A stretch of DNA of 64,000 nucleotides from Ceraceosorus guamensis (Eukaryota > Basidiomycota > Exobasidiomycetes > Ceraceosorales > Ceraceosoraceae): assembly GCF_003144195.1 (NCBI RefSeq), contig NW_020290064.1, positions 26,752-90,751 on the forward strand. The letters are read 5' to 3'. Below, piece by piece: positions 1 through 11,700 of the stretch. The notes under the pieces are model-generated. The model worked only from the letters and a program-made list of their open reading frames with translations. It had not been told where the DNA came from and made no database searches. Made by a program: the position numbers and the translations under genes. Every line of letters begins with the position of its first letter. Position 1 is the stretch's first letter.

Positions 1-1194
1 CTCATGCTGTCTGATGAAGGCAGCGTCGCGGCGTCCGGAACATGGCACACTAGAGATTTTGCTCTACCACAGGACGAATGGCTCATTGCCCAGGTCGAGC
101 TGCGCAGGATTATTGTGAGTACGTTTGGTGTTCCGCTGGTCGGTTGTGGTAGGCTGCTGAGCCAAGACAGTCGTCTGCGCATTTCACTGCAGACAAGGGC
201 TACCGAGCGCTTCCATTCGCAGATGAAACATCTCATCGCTGAAGCGTCTTCCACGACGTCCCTCAATTCTTCGTCTGCTTTGGACTATCAGGCGGAAGCT
301 TTCCGAAGTTCAATTCTTCAAGACTTGAGCAGGTGGGCCTCGGCTTGGCTCGGCACTCCCGAAGCGGTCCCGTCGCAAGAGTCACAGTCTCGACCTTTGC
401 TCGATCTCGGTCATCTAGCACTAGCTCATGCAAAGCTGGTCACCTTGTCTTTGCCTCTTCTTACATGGCCTGCGTCTCCAAGGGCCTCTACGGAATCCGG
501 CCCAAAGACTTTGCGTCTGCCACGAGCTCTCTTGCCTCACTATAGAGATGCTTGTGAAGCAGCTCAGACGTTCCTCAGCTTGCTTGTGAGCAGATGGGCA
601 AGCCTGAAGAGGAAAGACAACGTGATGCTGGTAGATGCGCTCCACGCTTCCGTCTTGGCGATGCGTTTCGCCAGTCTCGCGCCATGCGATGAGCAGCCCT
701 ACGTTACACAGCGTGATCAGGAACGCGTCGCTGGTATGGTCCAAGAGTTGTGTCACCTGCTGCAGGCAGAGGAACGACGGGTTGGCAGGAGGTATGCCAA
801 CCTTTTGCAGAGTGTCCTCAACACCTGGAAACGCACCATCTGCTCGGTCTTATCGGAAGATTTGGCTCCCCACATGGAGGTAGCCCCTGGCCAAACGCCT
901 AGACACCTCGAAGCCATGTCGAGCGCTTCAGGATCTAGAATCGACACGCTCTACTCTGGCCTCGCGGCTGCAGGGCCACAGCACTCGTCATCGAGCGGTC
1001 AGAGCACCACCTACAATCTCGATGGAAATCCGGACGCCTCTGCTCTCGAGAATGGCGCTTCGCTCTTCGATGCCCAATCCATCTGGTCCATACTCTTCCC
1101 CGAAGCGGTAGACGGCTCAAACCTGGACCCCTTTTTGCTATCCCTCGCCGATGCAAACGCTTCTCTGGCCGACATGAGCAGCAATCTGCCTTGA
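1..1194 (+). CDS. Probable Zn2Cys6 fungal transcription factor, C-terminal part (5' end outside window)
   Basis: The frame is open at the left edge, so only the C-terminal part is seen. The protein is rich in helices and has the look of the regulatory region of fungal zinc-cluster transcription factors: a segment around DYQAEAFRSSILQDLSRWASAW, then repeated Leu/Ala helices, then a Ser/Gly-rich acidic tail ending NLP. The zinc-cluster DNA-binding domain would lie upstream and is not visible. Bases 115-192 are very likely an intron: donor GTGAGT, acceptor CTGCAG, 78 nt, in frame and stop-free; removing it joins ELRRII to TRATERFHSQMK, which reads like the family. It converges on the flavin monooxygenase gene, 305 bp away. 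The family call is inference from overall pattern; the gene could be another helical regulator. Confidence 0.5.
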   Translation, partial: LMLSDEGSVAASGTWHTRDFALPQDEWLIAQVELRRIIVSTFGVPLVGCGRLLSQDSRLRISLQTRATERFHSQMKHLIAEASSTTSLNSSSALDYQAEAFRSSILQDLSRWASAWLGTPEAVPSQESQSRPLLDLGHLALAHAKLVTLSLPLLTWPASPRASTESGPKTLRLPRALLPHYRDACEAAQTFLSLLVSRWASLKRKDNVMLVDALHASVLAMRFASLAPCDEQPYVTQRDQERVAGMVQELCHLLQAEERRVGRRYANLLQSVLNTWKRTICSVLSEDLAPHMEVAPGQTPRHLEAMSSASGSRIDTLYSGLAAAGPQHSSSSGQSTTYNLDGNPDASALENGASLFDAQSIWSILFPEAVDGSNLDPFLLSLADANASLADMSSNLP

Positions 1195-1499
1195 ATACGG
1201 CAGTAGCTGGGTAGCGCCGGCGGTATGAGAAAACATCTTGAGGCACACATTCCTGTGTCATGCCTGCGATCGCCCCAAGCGAGACCAGTGCCTTCTTCCC
1301 CGTAGACGCCTTGTGTCCTCTTAAGAAAAATCAAAGGATGAAACAGCAGGTCAGATCGGAGCAGGTATTGCAAGCTTACATTTGCTAGACTCGCGGCTCA
1401 TGCTAGAAGTGGCGCAGATGTCGAAGCACTAGCACCGAGATTCCAAGCACGGTCCCATATCAAGGCGCACAGACATGCGGAGCAAACAAGGACGTAGCA
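1195..1499. other. Convergent intergenic spacer
   Basis: This spacer lies between the stop codons of the transcription factor (+) and the monooxygenase (-). I see no coding potential or repeat here; it should hold both 3' UTRs. Confidence 0.6.
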
Positions 1500-3909
1500 T
1501 CAATGAGAGCCGTTGACTCCGTTGGTGTAAGCTGCAACATCCGCTCTAGGGTAAGCCGTCGGCAGCTCGCTGTTCTTCTCCATCGCAATTTGAAGAGCAA
1601 TCAGTTTGCCTCCGTAGCGAGCTGCTTGTATCTCGGCACCGGTGAACCACACTGGGCGCAAACGTCGTGGTCAGCATGTGGAAATGATGCGCTGCATCGC
1701 TCCATCTTGTACTCACGAGCAGGATCTGTTCGTGTGGCAACGTAAACGACGTGTTGACAGGATATGGCGGCACCAGTGAGCAAGCTTCGGCATCTTGTTC
1801 GCGCGGACCCGCACTCACGTCCAGATCCGGTCCATCTGCCCGGCCACTCTCCTTCTTCATCGACGCCATGCCCTATCGCTTCCACGTCTTTCGCAGCCTC
1901 GGCATCGATGAGGCCCTTCTCCACCAGCCATTCAGGCACCGAGCCTTTGCGCGTGAAGCCGGTCGCCCATACGACCAAATCTGCCTGCAGTGAGGTGCCA
2001 TCTTGGAACACCAGCGCATCCGAGTCGAAATGTGAGATGCCGGCAGGTGCAGAGTGCACCTTGACCTGATTGGGCCAGCATGGAAGGGATCACGGATGAG
2101 CTTACGCCCTGCGCCTCACGCAGAGCCAGCCGGAGCTTACCTTGCCGCTCGTAAGCAGATCAAAATCGTGGCCCTGATAGTGACCGCCATGTCGCTCGTG
2201 GGCGAAATGAGTGCTAGATGGCGCGCGATCTGTGGCTTCAGCAACCTCGTGCATCACATGCCAAGCATGCTGGAGCAACAAGTCTGGCTCGCGTCCACTC
2301 ACAAGTCCTTTTCCCTCTCCACGCGGAAGCCTTTCGCTTCCAGATCCTGGAACAATGTAGGGGCGATTTGCTGCGTTCCAGCGCCAAGAACAGCTGCGGT
2401 GATGGTTCGTGTAACACCCAAGGGCATAGCGCTCCACATCAGATCGCTCATCTCGATCGGTATTTTTTCATTGTATATCTGCCCGATGATGGCTTCTTGC
2501 GCAGCGATGGGAAAGATGAAGTTCGGACCTCTTTGGACCAGGTGGACTGACGAGGCACCTGCATGATGCAATGCTGAGGAGATATCGTGGCCAGAAGCTC
2601 CAGTGCCGACGACAAGGCAACGCTTGCCGGCCCACGGCTTCGCGTCCGTAAATTCCGAGGAATGCACCGTCTCTCCTCGGAATTGCTCCCGAGCTGCGAC
2701 GGTAGGAATTCTAGGTTCGGGAAGCAGGGGACCGTTGGCCATGACAATGTTCTTCGCGCAGAGTTGCCCACGTTCGCCCGTGTCGACGTCCACAAGCGAG
2801 ATCACCCAAAACTTCCGAGCGTCGTCCCATTTGCCATTGTCGTAGAGAATGCCGCTGTACACTGGCAACTTGAGTGCTGAGACGACGTCATTCTGCAAGT
2901 ACGTTCCGAATTGTTCCGCAGACACAAAATCAGGGTATCGTGCGGGGAATGGAGCAAAAGGGAGTGCATTGAAGGCCTGCCGCGCACGGATCAAAAGGCA
3001 CGTTTCAGCGCGCGTCAGCCTTCTATGGTTCGAAGTGTTGCTTACTTTGGTGGTATGGAGGTGCAGCGCCTTGTAACGGCTTTTCCACAAATGTCCGACT
3101 TGGGCATCTTTATCGACTGCAATAGCAATCAGACCGAGTGCTCTTGCGCATGTGAGGGCGCTCAACCCAGCTGTTCCAGCGCCGACGACAAGCAGGTCAA
3201 GAGGTGCGCTCTCGCCTCCTACGGTGCTTGGTGGCAGACCTCGCGAAGCTGCATTGCCTTGCTGTACGCCGGGCAGAGGTGAGCTGCGCGCAGGATGACC
3301 CCATGGACTACACTTGAGCTCCAACAGGGCGGAGAACCAGACCCAAATCTTCCACTTTGCCTCTTCCTCTCCGCTCTGGGTCCTGATGAGTTTCAAATAG
3401 CCTCCGCATTTGGCAGCCGGATCTCGCGTGTCGAACACGAAAGGTGCGTCGATCCAAGCGACGGCAGGATTGAGTCGCTCGAATCGTGCAGGGCCCCCGA
3501 CTTGGAAGGCGGCATCAGGTCCGAAATTCGCAGCGCGGCGGGCAGGGACGAGCGTCTGAAAAGCCTTTTTGATGCTCGAGCTTCTTCTAATGGTTCTCAC
3601 TGAGCCCGTCAATGCAAGGTGGTCCTGCAGTGCGTAGGCGAGGAGGTGAGCAATGGTGATTGATATCCCGACTGCCCGCTTGCTCATCAACTTTGGACGC
3701 ACCTTGAACCAAGCATCCTCGCCGTCGACCCATAGATTCTGAAAATCGTCTGACTGCCAATCACCTCTAACCAGACAAGCATCGAGCTGTGCTAGCACTT
3801 GCACTGCTACTGCATTGGCTTCGACACTTTCTTCGCCCTTGAAAGGTAAAGTCAGCGGAATGTTGCCGTGCAGGGAGGTGACGGGAACGCGAGCCGTCAA
3901 TCGAGGCAT
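1500..3909 (-). CDS. Flavin-containing monooxygenase (FAD/NAD(P)H-dependent), with NTF2-like N-terminus
   Basis: Seven exons join in frame: 3909-3703, 3624-3046, 2976-2303, 2213-2141, 2065-1819, 1725-1717, 1651-1500, giving 646 residues. An N-terminal region of roughly 170 residues resembles the NTF2/SnoaL-like part found in related fungal enzymes. It is followed by the FAD Rossmann motif VVGAGTAGL, the FMO signature FRGETVHSSEF, the NADPH motif VVGTGASGHD and the ATGF motif. Such enzymes transfer one oxygen to a soft nucleophile or a carbonyl using FAD and NADPH; the substrate cannot be read from sequence. Exon six is only 9 nt yet restores the conserved stretch SGHPALWFTGAE. Introns 3702-3625 (78 nt) and 3045-2977 (69 nt) are stop-free and in frame. 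The product looks cytosolic, with no signal peptide seen. Confidence 0.85.
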
Positions 3910-5665
3910 CTTGGCAGTTTTTTAGCTAAAGCTACACGGGGGGAAAGCTCTGTCTGTCTGAATGAGGAGATGCGAAGAGCTGCGTACTAGTCTGAGGAGA
4001 GGTCTCTCGAAAGAGCGAAACACATTCTTAGCCTTCGGCATATATGCCTTTCGTAGATTTTAATCAGCAGGCCAGCCATGTATACAGGGCTCGGCATTCC
4101 CTCCGGCGACCTGCCCGATCGATCTTGATCGAATTTGCCCAACATGACGGTGGACAATCTGAATGTGAATTCGGCACAATGCCGTACCTGAGCGGTGCAT
4201 GTCTGTGTGATTCGACCATGCATGGCTCCCCCGCACTCTGCACAGGCCTCGACTCTCTAGTCTTGAGCTGCTGCAGAGCAAGTTGGCGCCTTGTAGGGGT
4301 GTACTCACAACTCACTAGCTGTACGAAGCAAGGAGGGAAGCAAGGCGTTAAGAGCCGAGCAAACAACTTTCACCACAATCAAACCTTTGCTGCGCGCTCC
4401 TGCTCGCAGCAGAGTACGTACGGTGCATGCCTGCCTGCCTGCATGGGGTCTTCTCGCTGATGCGGGCTGCTGCATTCACGACGCACATTCGTGATTACCG
4501 TACTCACACTCTCGCGCAGTTTTCGGAGGCGCAAAAGCATGCAGCATGCGTGATTGCGGGGTTACTATGGAAGCGCAGCTAAGGAAACAGCCATTCGTGC
4601 ATGCAGCTTCGGCAGATCCCGCTAGACTCCCCCGCTGTGCTGCGACGACAACTAGCTGTTCCCGATAGACGTCTAGCCCGTGAAACACAACAGTCTCGAG
4701 TCCTAAACAGGCCCGACGCACAAACGCCTCTCATCCTACAGTGAGCGAGTGAGCAAGACGCTACCTGCGCCTATGTAGCGTCGGGACAAGATCAGCGATG
4801 CTGCAGCAGCAGCAGCAGCAGCAAGATGCTCTTTGACCCTACTACTACTGTACTACGGTCACGGTAGTAGACTGTGCACCCTTCCATTAGCACCGCCAAT
4901 TACTATCCTCTGTGCTGAACCGCATTTGTGCCCGCAGAACGGCGTACGGGCAAAAAGCAAGAAAGACGTCGTGAGCGTGGTTTCTTGGGTCACCACGCAC
5001 CCGCAGTAGCATCGTTCCTTTCGTGGTCAACCCACCAATGCCGTTCCCCTCCCCCCTCCCCCACACCCCCCGCGCATTCTCACCAACATTCGTGATCAGG
5101 CAAAAAGGTTTGCACACCAACTAAACGCCCTTTCACAATTCACAGCAAGTGGACCACCCCGAAGCTGAACATGCGTGGAGAATCACCGCTTGCGATCCCG
5201 CAAGCTGGTCCAGTTCCTGACTGATCAAGAGAAGGTTGCTAGGTCGCTCGCTCACTCGGCTCGGCTCGGCTCCTGCAGGCACCATGCGCACGCAGCTCAA
5301 GCAGCTAGCTCCATGCATGGCCGTCGGAATCAAATCACTCCGCCGCTTGTGCACGGGCTCTGATGGCAAGCAGAGTCCATCCACAGCGCATGCTGATGCT
5401 GATGTTTGCAAACGCAGCGGCAAATTTCAAAGGCGCCTATTCATCACGAGAGTCGGGGCGGAGACGCATGTCCGAGTGCCGTGAACCTATGTCCCCCTGC
5501 ACCAGTCCTTTTCTTTTACACATACACCCGAAGAAAGAAAAGTCGCCGACGTGAAAGGAGAAATACGCAAAACGTGGCAAGCAGAAGCGACGGTCCACGA
5601 AAGGCGGTCAGAACCCAAAACATCAAGACATCGGATTGCTTCTGTCATACGACAGACGACATCAT
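3910..5665. other. Intergenic region with (GCA)n repeat
   Basis: This region lies upstream of the monooxygenase and downstream of PRP28. It has no ORF I would trust. A GCA trinucleotide run lies at 4803-4823, and ATTCGTGATT-type words at about 4485 and 5089. It probably holds the monooxygenase promoter and the PRP28 3' UTR. Confidence 0.5.
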
Positions 5666-8095
5666 CTACTCCTCGTCTCTCTTGCGCTTCATCTCCCTCG
5701 TCACTCGTTTTTGAGCCGAAGGATGTCTGTCCAGATCCCGCGGAACTGTGGAGATGGGACTTCTGGCAAGCTCGTTGCGCAAATCGTAGCTGTGATGGAC
5801 CGATGCGCGTCAGTCAACAGCGGCTTGCTTTTGGGAAAACATGAGTTGAAAAACTTACAAGAATTCTTCGTCGTGCATCTCCAAGAATGTGATGGCCAAA
5901 CCCCTCTTTCCAGCTCTGCCAGTCCTGCCGATTCTGTGAATGTACGCTTCGAACATGGTAGGGAAGCTGAAGTTGATGACCAGCGTCACATCGGGCACAT
6001 CGATACCTCTTCCAGCCAAGTCCGTAGCGACCAGCACCGGACACTCTCCATTTCTCAGCGAAGCTAGAGCTTCTTCTCTTTGCGTTTGGGTTTTGCCCGA
6101 ATGCAGCACGGCTGGGTTGAAACCGCTCCTTTGCAAGTCGCGAGATAGCGAATCTACGGACTGCTTTGTAGTCGAGAAGATGATGATTGGCGGCTCGAAT
6201 CCACTTTGGAGGATCTGCATGAGACGTGCTCTGTGTTTGCATGGACGATGAGGGGTCAGCAACATGGCACAGTGCGTGGAAAGCAAATCAGCGATGCGAC
6301 GCACTTCTTCTTGTCTTCGCCTGCAATGAACTCGACTCTTTGCTCGACGGTACCGACTGCTTGATTCGCATCACCGATGGTGATGGTTGCTGGTCTTCGT
6401 AGATAGTTGCGTGCCAGCCTCTCGACAGAAGCTGGCATGGTGGCCGAGTAGAGCACTGGGCGGAGAGGACAGAGCATTCAGCCTCTGCAAGTGTTGCGAA
6501 GACCAAGCTTACTCACTCGTGACTCTGTACTTGCCGGCCAAGTCCCCATTCGAATCACCCAAGGCAGCAGCAGGATTCTCTGCGTCTTCAGTATCAGGTT
6601 TGAGGTTGGACGCAGGCATGCTGTCGAGGATAAAGTCAAGCTCGGCTTGAAGTCCTAAACCGATGCACTTGTCCGCTTCGTCAATGACCAGGTACAGACA
6701 TTGGCTGAGCACAAGCACGTGTCTCTCTATGCAGTCCTTCAACCGACCTGGCGTAGCAACGATGATTTCGGCACCATCACGAAGGTTGTAAGACTGCTCG
6801 TTCATGTCTCGTCCTCCAACGATGGAGACGACCTTGTAGCCCAAAGAGTCAGTAAACTTCTTCGTTTCTACTTCGATTTGTTGCGCCAATTCTCGAGTCG
6901 GCGCGATGACCAGAGCATAAGGGCCGAGATGTCGATTGGCCTCGGACAAGCGAGGGAGCTTGGAGATGTAGCTGAGCATGGGGATCACAAAAGACGCAGT
7001 CTTTCCGGAACCCGTCTCGGCAATGCCGATGAGGTCTCGATTTTGAAGTCCAATAGGAATAGCCTGCCGCTGAATCGGCGAGGGTTCCGCATAACCGATT
7101 TCGGCGACGGCGCGCAGGATGGGGCCAGGTATGCTCGACTCCTCCCATTTGCGCAAAGGCTTGGGTATATGGCCGCCCCTGGCAGCGATGCTGAAATCCT
7201 CCCTAAAGATACGCCAGTCCCTCTCCTTCATCTCCTCCAGCGTCTTCTCCTTCCAGTGCTTTTCTGCGAAGGCAGACTTTCCGACGCCTCGCTTAAATGG
7301 GTCCAGCCCATCCTTGGCCCTTCGCTCAGCCAGATCCATTCCAGCCGCTCTGCCCCTCACGACAGCCTGGGCATCAACACTGGTGCCATCGGCATCCAGC
7401 CCGTTGGCTACGCTCGTGTCCTCGTTGAGATCGTGGTCGAACATGAACTTTTTGTCATTCAGTTGCCTCCTCGTCTTCTTGGGGACCACGTGCTTGATGC
7501 CCAGGTACCGATCCTTGATGGATTCGGACGTTGAAGCTATGGCGTGACCATTGGCGTCCGACGGGCTTGAAAGGTGATTTGTACCATTTCCAGCAGAGGG
7601 TCCTGCCGAATGGGAGTGCAGGGCCTCTCGTCTCGCCTCTGGCGGATATCGAGCGCCCGAGAGTCCAGGCGGTGGTGCGCCACCTCGGGGTCCAGTGGGC
7701 ACATGATCATATGCTGGTCTCTCATAGGCCCGCTGCTCCCGCGAATCTCTGTAATCGCGGACATCTGCACGACCATCTCTCTCCCTGCCACCTCCTCCTT
7801 CTATCCTGGCAGATCTTTCGAGCTCTTGCCTCTCTTTCTTGTCTCGAGCAACCTTCGAAGCCCTATCTGCTTCTTCCTGAGCCGCCTTTTGAGCCGCTTG
7901 AGCTTGCCTCTCCGCCTTGCTCAAGAAGCGCGGCTGTGGCGGTACAGCATAGGGGACATCAGCCATCAGAAGAAGACCCTGCTTGATTCGAAGCGAGCTA
8001 GAGCAACTCACTCTGACACCCTGCGCTTCCTTCTGCCTTTCGAGCAGCTTCTCGACCGACAAAGGTTCCTTCTTCTCACCGACAGGTCGAGACAT
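5666..8095 (-). CDS. PRP28: Pre-mRNA-splicing ATP-dependent RNA helicase PRP28 (DDX23 family)
   Basis: Five exons: 8095-8012, 7933-6517, 6455-6305, 6230-5859, 5789-5666; 715 residues. Prp28 is the DEAD-box ATPase that swaps U1 for U6 at the 5' splice site in the nucleus. The N-terminus keeps the family motif PLSVEKLLERQ followed, after intron removal, by PRFLSKAER. Then come the Prp28-typical TRRQLNDKKFMFDHD and the helicase motifs AETGSGKT (about residue 332), PTRELA, GG, TPGRL, DEAD (about 446), SAT, and the C-terminal IIIFSTTKQS, ATDLAGRGID and HRIGRTGRAG. The first intron (8011-7934, 78 nt) is stop-free and in frame, so a reading without it adds 26 residues absent from the family. The start ATG at 8095 is the first that gives the conserved N-terminus. 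Confidence 0.95.
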
Positions 8096-8768
8096 CGTGA
8101 GCGGGAGGTGTCTTCTTCCCGGAAGAGCAAAAGTCAGGGCAAGGAGGTGATGCAGCAAGTCAGTAGACAGGACGACGCAGGAGCGGTAGTGGCAGTCAAG
8201 GTGTACAATCTTGGATGAGATTCAGCTATCAACATATCAACCTGCTGAGTTGCATCTGCATGATGATTATTCTTGATTTCTTGACATTCACGATTTACGG
8301 ATCGCGCTGAGCGGTGAAGTTCAGTCACGTGATGTGCGCAAAGGTTCTCAATTCCGGAAGCGCGACGCATGCTGTAGGCCACTTAGTTCGAACTGTTTAT
8401 CAACCAAACCGCGAAGTTCCACAATGAATCAAGGATTAGAAGATTGCATGGATGTGCGTGGAACGTGTGCTGTGCGATTTGAGATCCATAGAGGTCGTGG
8501 AAGCGATGACATGTATGGTGTGGGATGTGGAGAAAGCGATATCTTGCGAGTGGGCCGCGTGTCTGTCTCTATGCGGTCCACCGCGTCAGGTCCAGTACGG
8601 TCGTAGTCTGTGTTGGGGATGGAAATAGGTGAGAGGGAAAAGGGAGGAAGTGTAGTGCTGGAGAGATGTTCGCGCAGCTATTTCTATAAAAGATGCAGAG
8701 GAAGATGGCAGCGAGTTTGTGCTGAGATTGAGGACGAAGTGCAGCGTTGGAAACGATGCGCAACGAGA
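8096..8768. other. Intergenic: PRP28 promoter and PRM10-like 3' region
   Basis: No coding signal is seen. A palindromic TCACGTGA word lies at about 8326-8333, some 235 bp before the PRP28 start; this is the core bound by bHLH factors such as Cbf1 in other fungi. A CATTCACGATT word lies at about 8287-8297. Confidence 0.5.
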
Positions 8769-11700
8769 TCAGAAGGAGAACAGTCCGCCTCCTCGGATCT
8801 TGCGGCCACCAAAGACGTACGCCAGCATGGTAGCAGCGAATAGGCCAACCGTAAGACCGATGGCCACCTCTACGAGGCTCTGCGCAACGTCGAAGCCCGA
8901 GTTGAAGTTGCTCGTGGCGCTGCTTCCCGTGCCAGATCTGGCAAAGTTGAGCAGACCACCGTTGGAGAGACCAGAAGGAAGCTGGTAGAGGATACCGGGG
9001 ACACTGACGACGAAAGCTCTGCCGTCAAAGATTCTTCCGTAAATATTCGCTAGCACTCCGACGCATAGGCTTCCCAGTGCGGAAGTGATGTCCTGTCGAC
9101 CAGTCAAGGCTCCAGCTGTGCTCGAGAAGTGGTTGACTGCCCATCCTGCGCAAGCAATCAACACCATCACTGGAAATTCTTTTCGATTCACCTTGACCTG
9201 ATTACGCATCGACAACGCGGTGGCATAACCGGGCACTGTGAGGAAGCCCCATGCCAAGGGCACCGTTTCTCTCCACCAAACGTTGGGGGGATGGACGGCC
9301 GGATCTGTGCAATTGAGGTACTGGATCGTACTGTCGCCTGACCCGCTGAAGAGAAGCCAGAAAGAGGATCCGATGCTGATTCCAAATCCGAGGAAGAGAC
9401 TGTAGATGATGGCGTAGACGAGGCGGACTGACCCAGCGATCAAGTTCTTGCTCTGCAGCTCGAGTGATCCACTGAGGACGATGAAACCAGGCAAGATGAG
9501 CACGATGGATCCCGAGACCACCGCCGCGTAGCAAAAGTACTGTGTCGATGCGAGGGCAGAAGCGACGAAGGAGTTGATGGCAGCAAAGACGATTTCGAAT
9601 ACGTTGCTAAAGAGTTCTGTGGTGATGACGCTCTGGCAGTAGACGAGGAACATGCCGAGCGGAAAGGCGACCAAAGCATCGATAAAGCTTCCGTTGAACC
9701 CCATGCTTCCAACGCAGATGAAAGATGAGCAAAAGCCGCCAATGAAAACCATGGGCCACATGCCAATGACGGGTTTCCGTCTCATCAATTCGTCTAACTG
9801 CGAACTCGCTTCCTCGACGCCAATCTTGTCGTGAATCACGTTCCAGTAGATCGAGTGCATGTCGGTCAGCTTGGTCAAGTCCAGACCACCCGCCTGCTTG
9901 ATGAACTTGGTTTCGGAGGTGTGCGTAGCATCATCGCCAAAGGCGAGCAGCATCAGATTGGGCAGGTAGATGCAGCGGGCGTTGATCTCGAGCACACGCG
10001 CTGTCTGCTGAATTTGCGTCTCGATGCGATGTGTAGGTGCTCCGAACATCATCAAGGCTCGGGCGAGCTTCAAGAGGAACTCTTGCCGTTGCAGGATCGC
10101 AGCAACGTGCATCGTGATCTGAAAAGGTGGAATTGCTGGGTCAATAACGAGCCCTTTTTCAATCAGAAGGAGATTCCACTCACGAAGATCTCTTCCTTCT
10201 TGCGCTTATCTTTGGCCCTCTTTTTTAACTTGCGCTGCCATTCCAGTTTCTGCAATTTGTCATCCATCTCTGGATCAGCGTGGCCAAAGTAATCTCCTCC
10301 GGAGTCTGCCGTGTACACATCTGGAGTGTTGACGTTGCTTCGCCAGCCATGCTTCCCGTAGAGGTGCGAGCTGAATTGACTCAGAGAGCTGCCTTTGCGA
10401 TGAGCGTTGCCACCGACCGTAGCGTCCGTGTTTCTCCGCGCAGGACCAAGGAGAACACTTGCAGGTCTGCTGGTAGTCTTGTGAGGGCTAGCTGCGCCAT
10501 CCTGCGGCGACGCAGCAGCCGTTTCGCTGCTATCATTGGGATGAGGCGAAGAGCTGACGCTGGTGCCTATGCCGGGTAGATGAGGTGTGCCCGGTGCGGA
10601 TCGTCGAGGACGAGGCGCAGCATCAGCTACGATCTCTGCAGTCTTGCGCAGCGTCTTTTCATTCATCTCTGGAAGTAGGTATCTATCCAAAGTATAGCCG
10701 GGACGCTTGGGATTGGGACCGAGTTGCGCGTGCCAAGGACTGACTGCACCGATCAGGTTACCGGTGACAGCAACCAGGCCTCCAATCGTGCCGGCGTTGG
10801 ATCTCGCAGCCTTCGGCCTGTCGTCGACAGCATCATCGATTCCCGATTCTCGCGCTGCGACCTGAGCTACCTTCTTTGTCGCGCCAGCAATCTTGGCGGT
10901 ACCTTCTGCAACGAATGCGCCGGCCAAGGCAGCAGGGCCCGGACTATTGGCACCGCCAGTGTTTTCCGCAGACCAATAGCTTCGACGTCGCGCTTTGGAT
11001 CTAGCATCCGCGGGCACCGGCCCGATGCTAGACGCGGTAGCGGCAGTCTCGCGAGCTAGCTCGGCAGCGACCAGGTCAGACAGGTTCGCAGGAGCGCCTG
11101 CGCCACCCCGGACCCCGCTGACGGGAGGGGTAGACAGAGGCGAAGTTGCCCGAGATTCCGCCAGCTCCTTTTGTTTCCGTGCGGCTTCGCGTTGTTGCTG
11201 CTCGTAGAGCCGCAGCAAATTGCCGAGGACACCTCCTGCAGCGACTGGTCTCGCGTCCAGATTCGCGGCCGTGTCAAGCGCATCCGGTGTGCTCGCCTCG
11301 GAGTCAAGGTGTTTGCGACTCATGGTGGGCATACGGCCAAGACCTGCCGCGGCCGCTCCTCCTGGCATACCGTCGCTTTCTACGCTCTGACCAGTCATCA
11401 AGCGGTGAGCCTTGACCAGACGGGCTGCTTCACGTTCAAAGCGTGTGGGCCTGTGGCGGGGGCCTGAATGCGTGCCGGTAGAGGTAGTGACGGGAACACT
11501 TTTTCTATTCGTGGGGCCGCCAGCCTCGTCGTTCCCAACGTCCGCCCTGGTAGTGGGCAAGCCCTTCTCATCACCCTCTTCGTCCTCGGCAGGCTTGCGC
11601 AGGATAGCTCGGAGTCGAGCCCATCCTTTTGGCTGCTCTTCCTGCTCGTCCTCGCGCTTCTGCTGCTGCGTCTTGCGGCGACGTGGCCGGGACGGCATGC

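Noticed and set aside
1500-3909. Secondary-metabolite gene cluster around the monooxygenase
   Set aside because: Only one tailoring-type enzyme is present; the genes to its right are housekeeping, and no PKS, NRPS or terpene synthase is visible.
8012-8158. Longer PRP28 start at 8158
   Set aside because: The added residues are hydrophobic and unrelated to Prp28; the ATG at 8095 gives the conserved MSRP...PLSVEKLL start.
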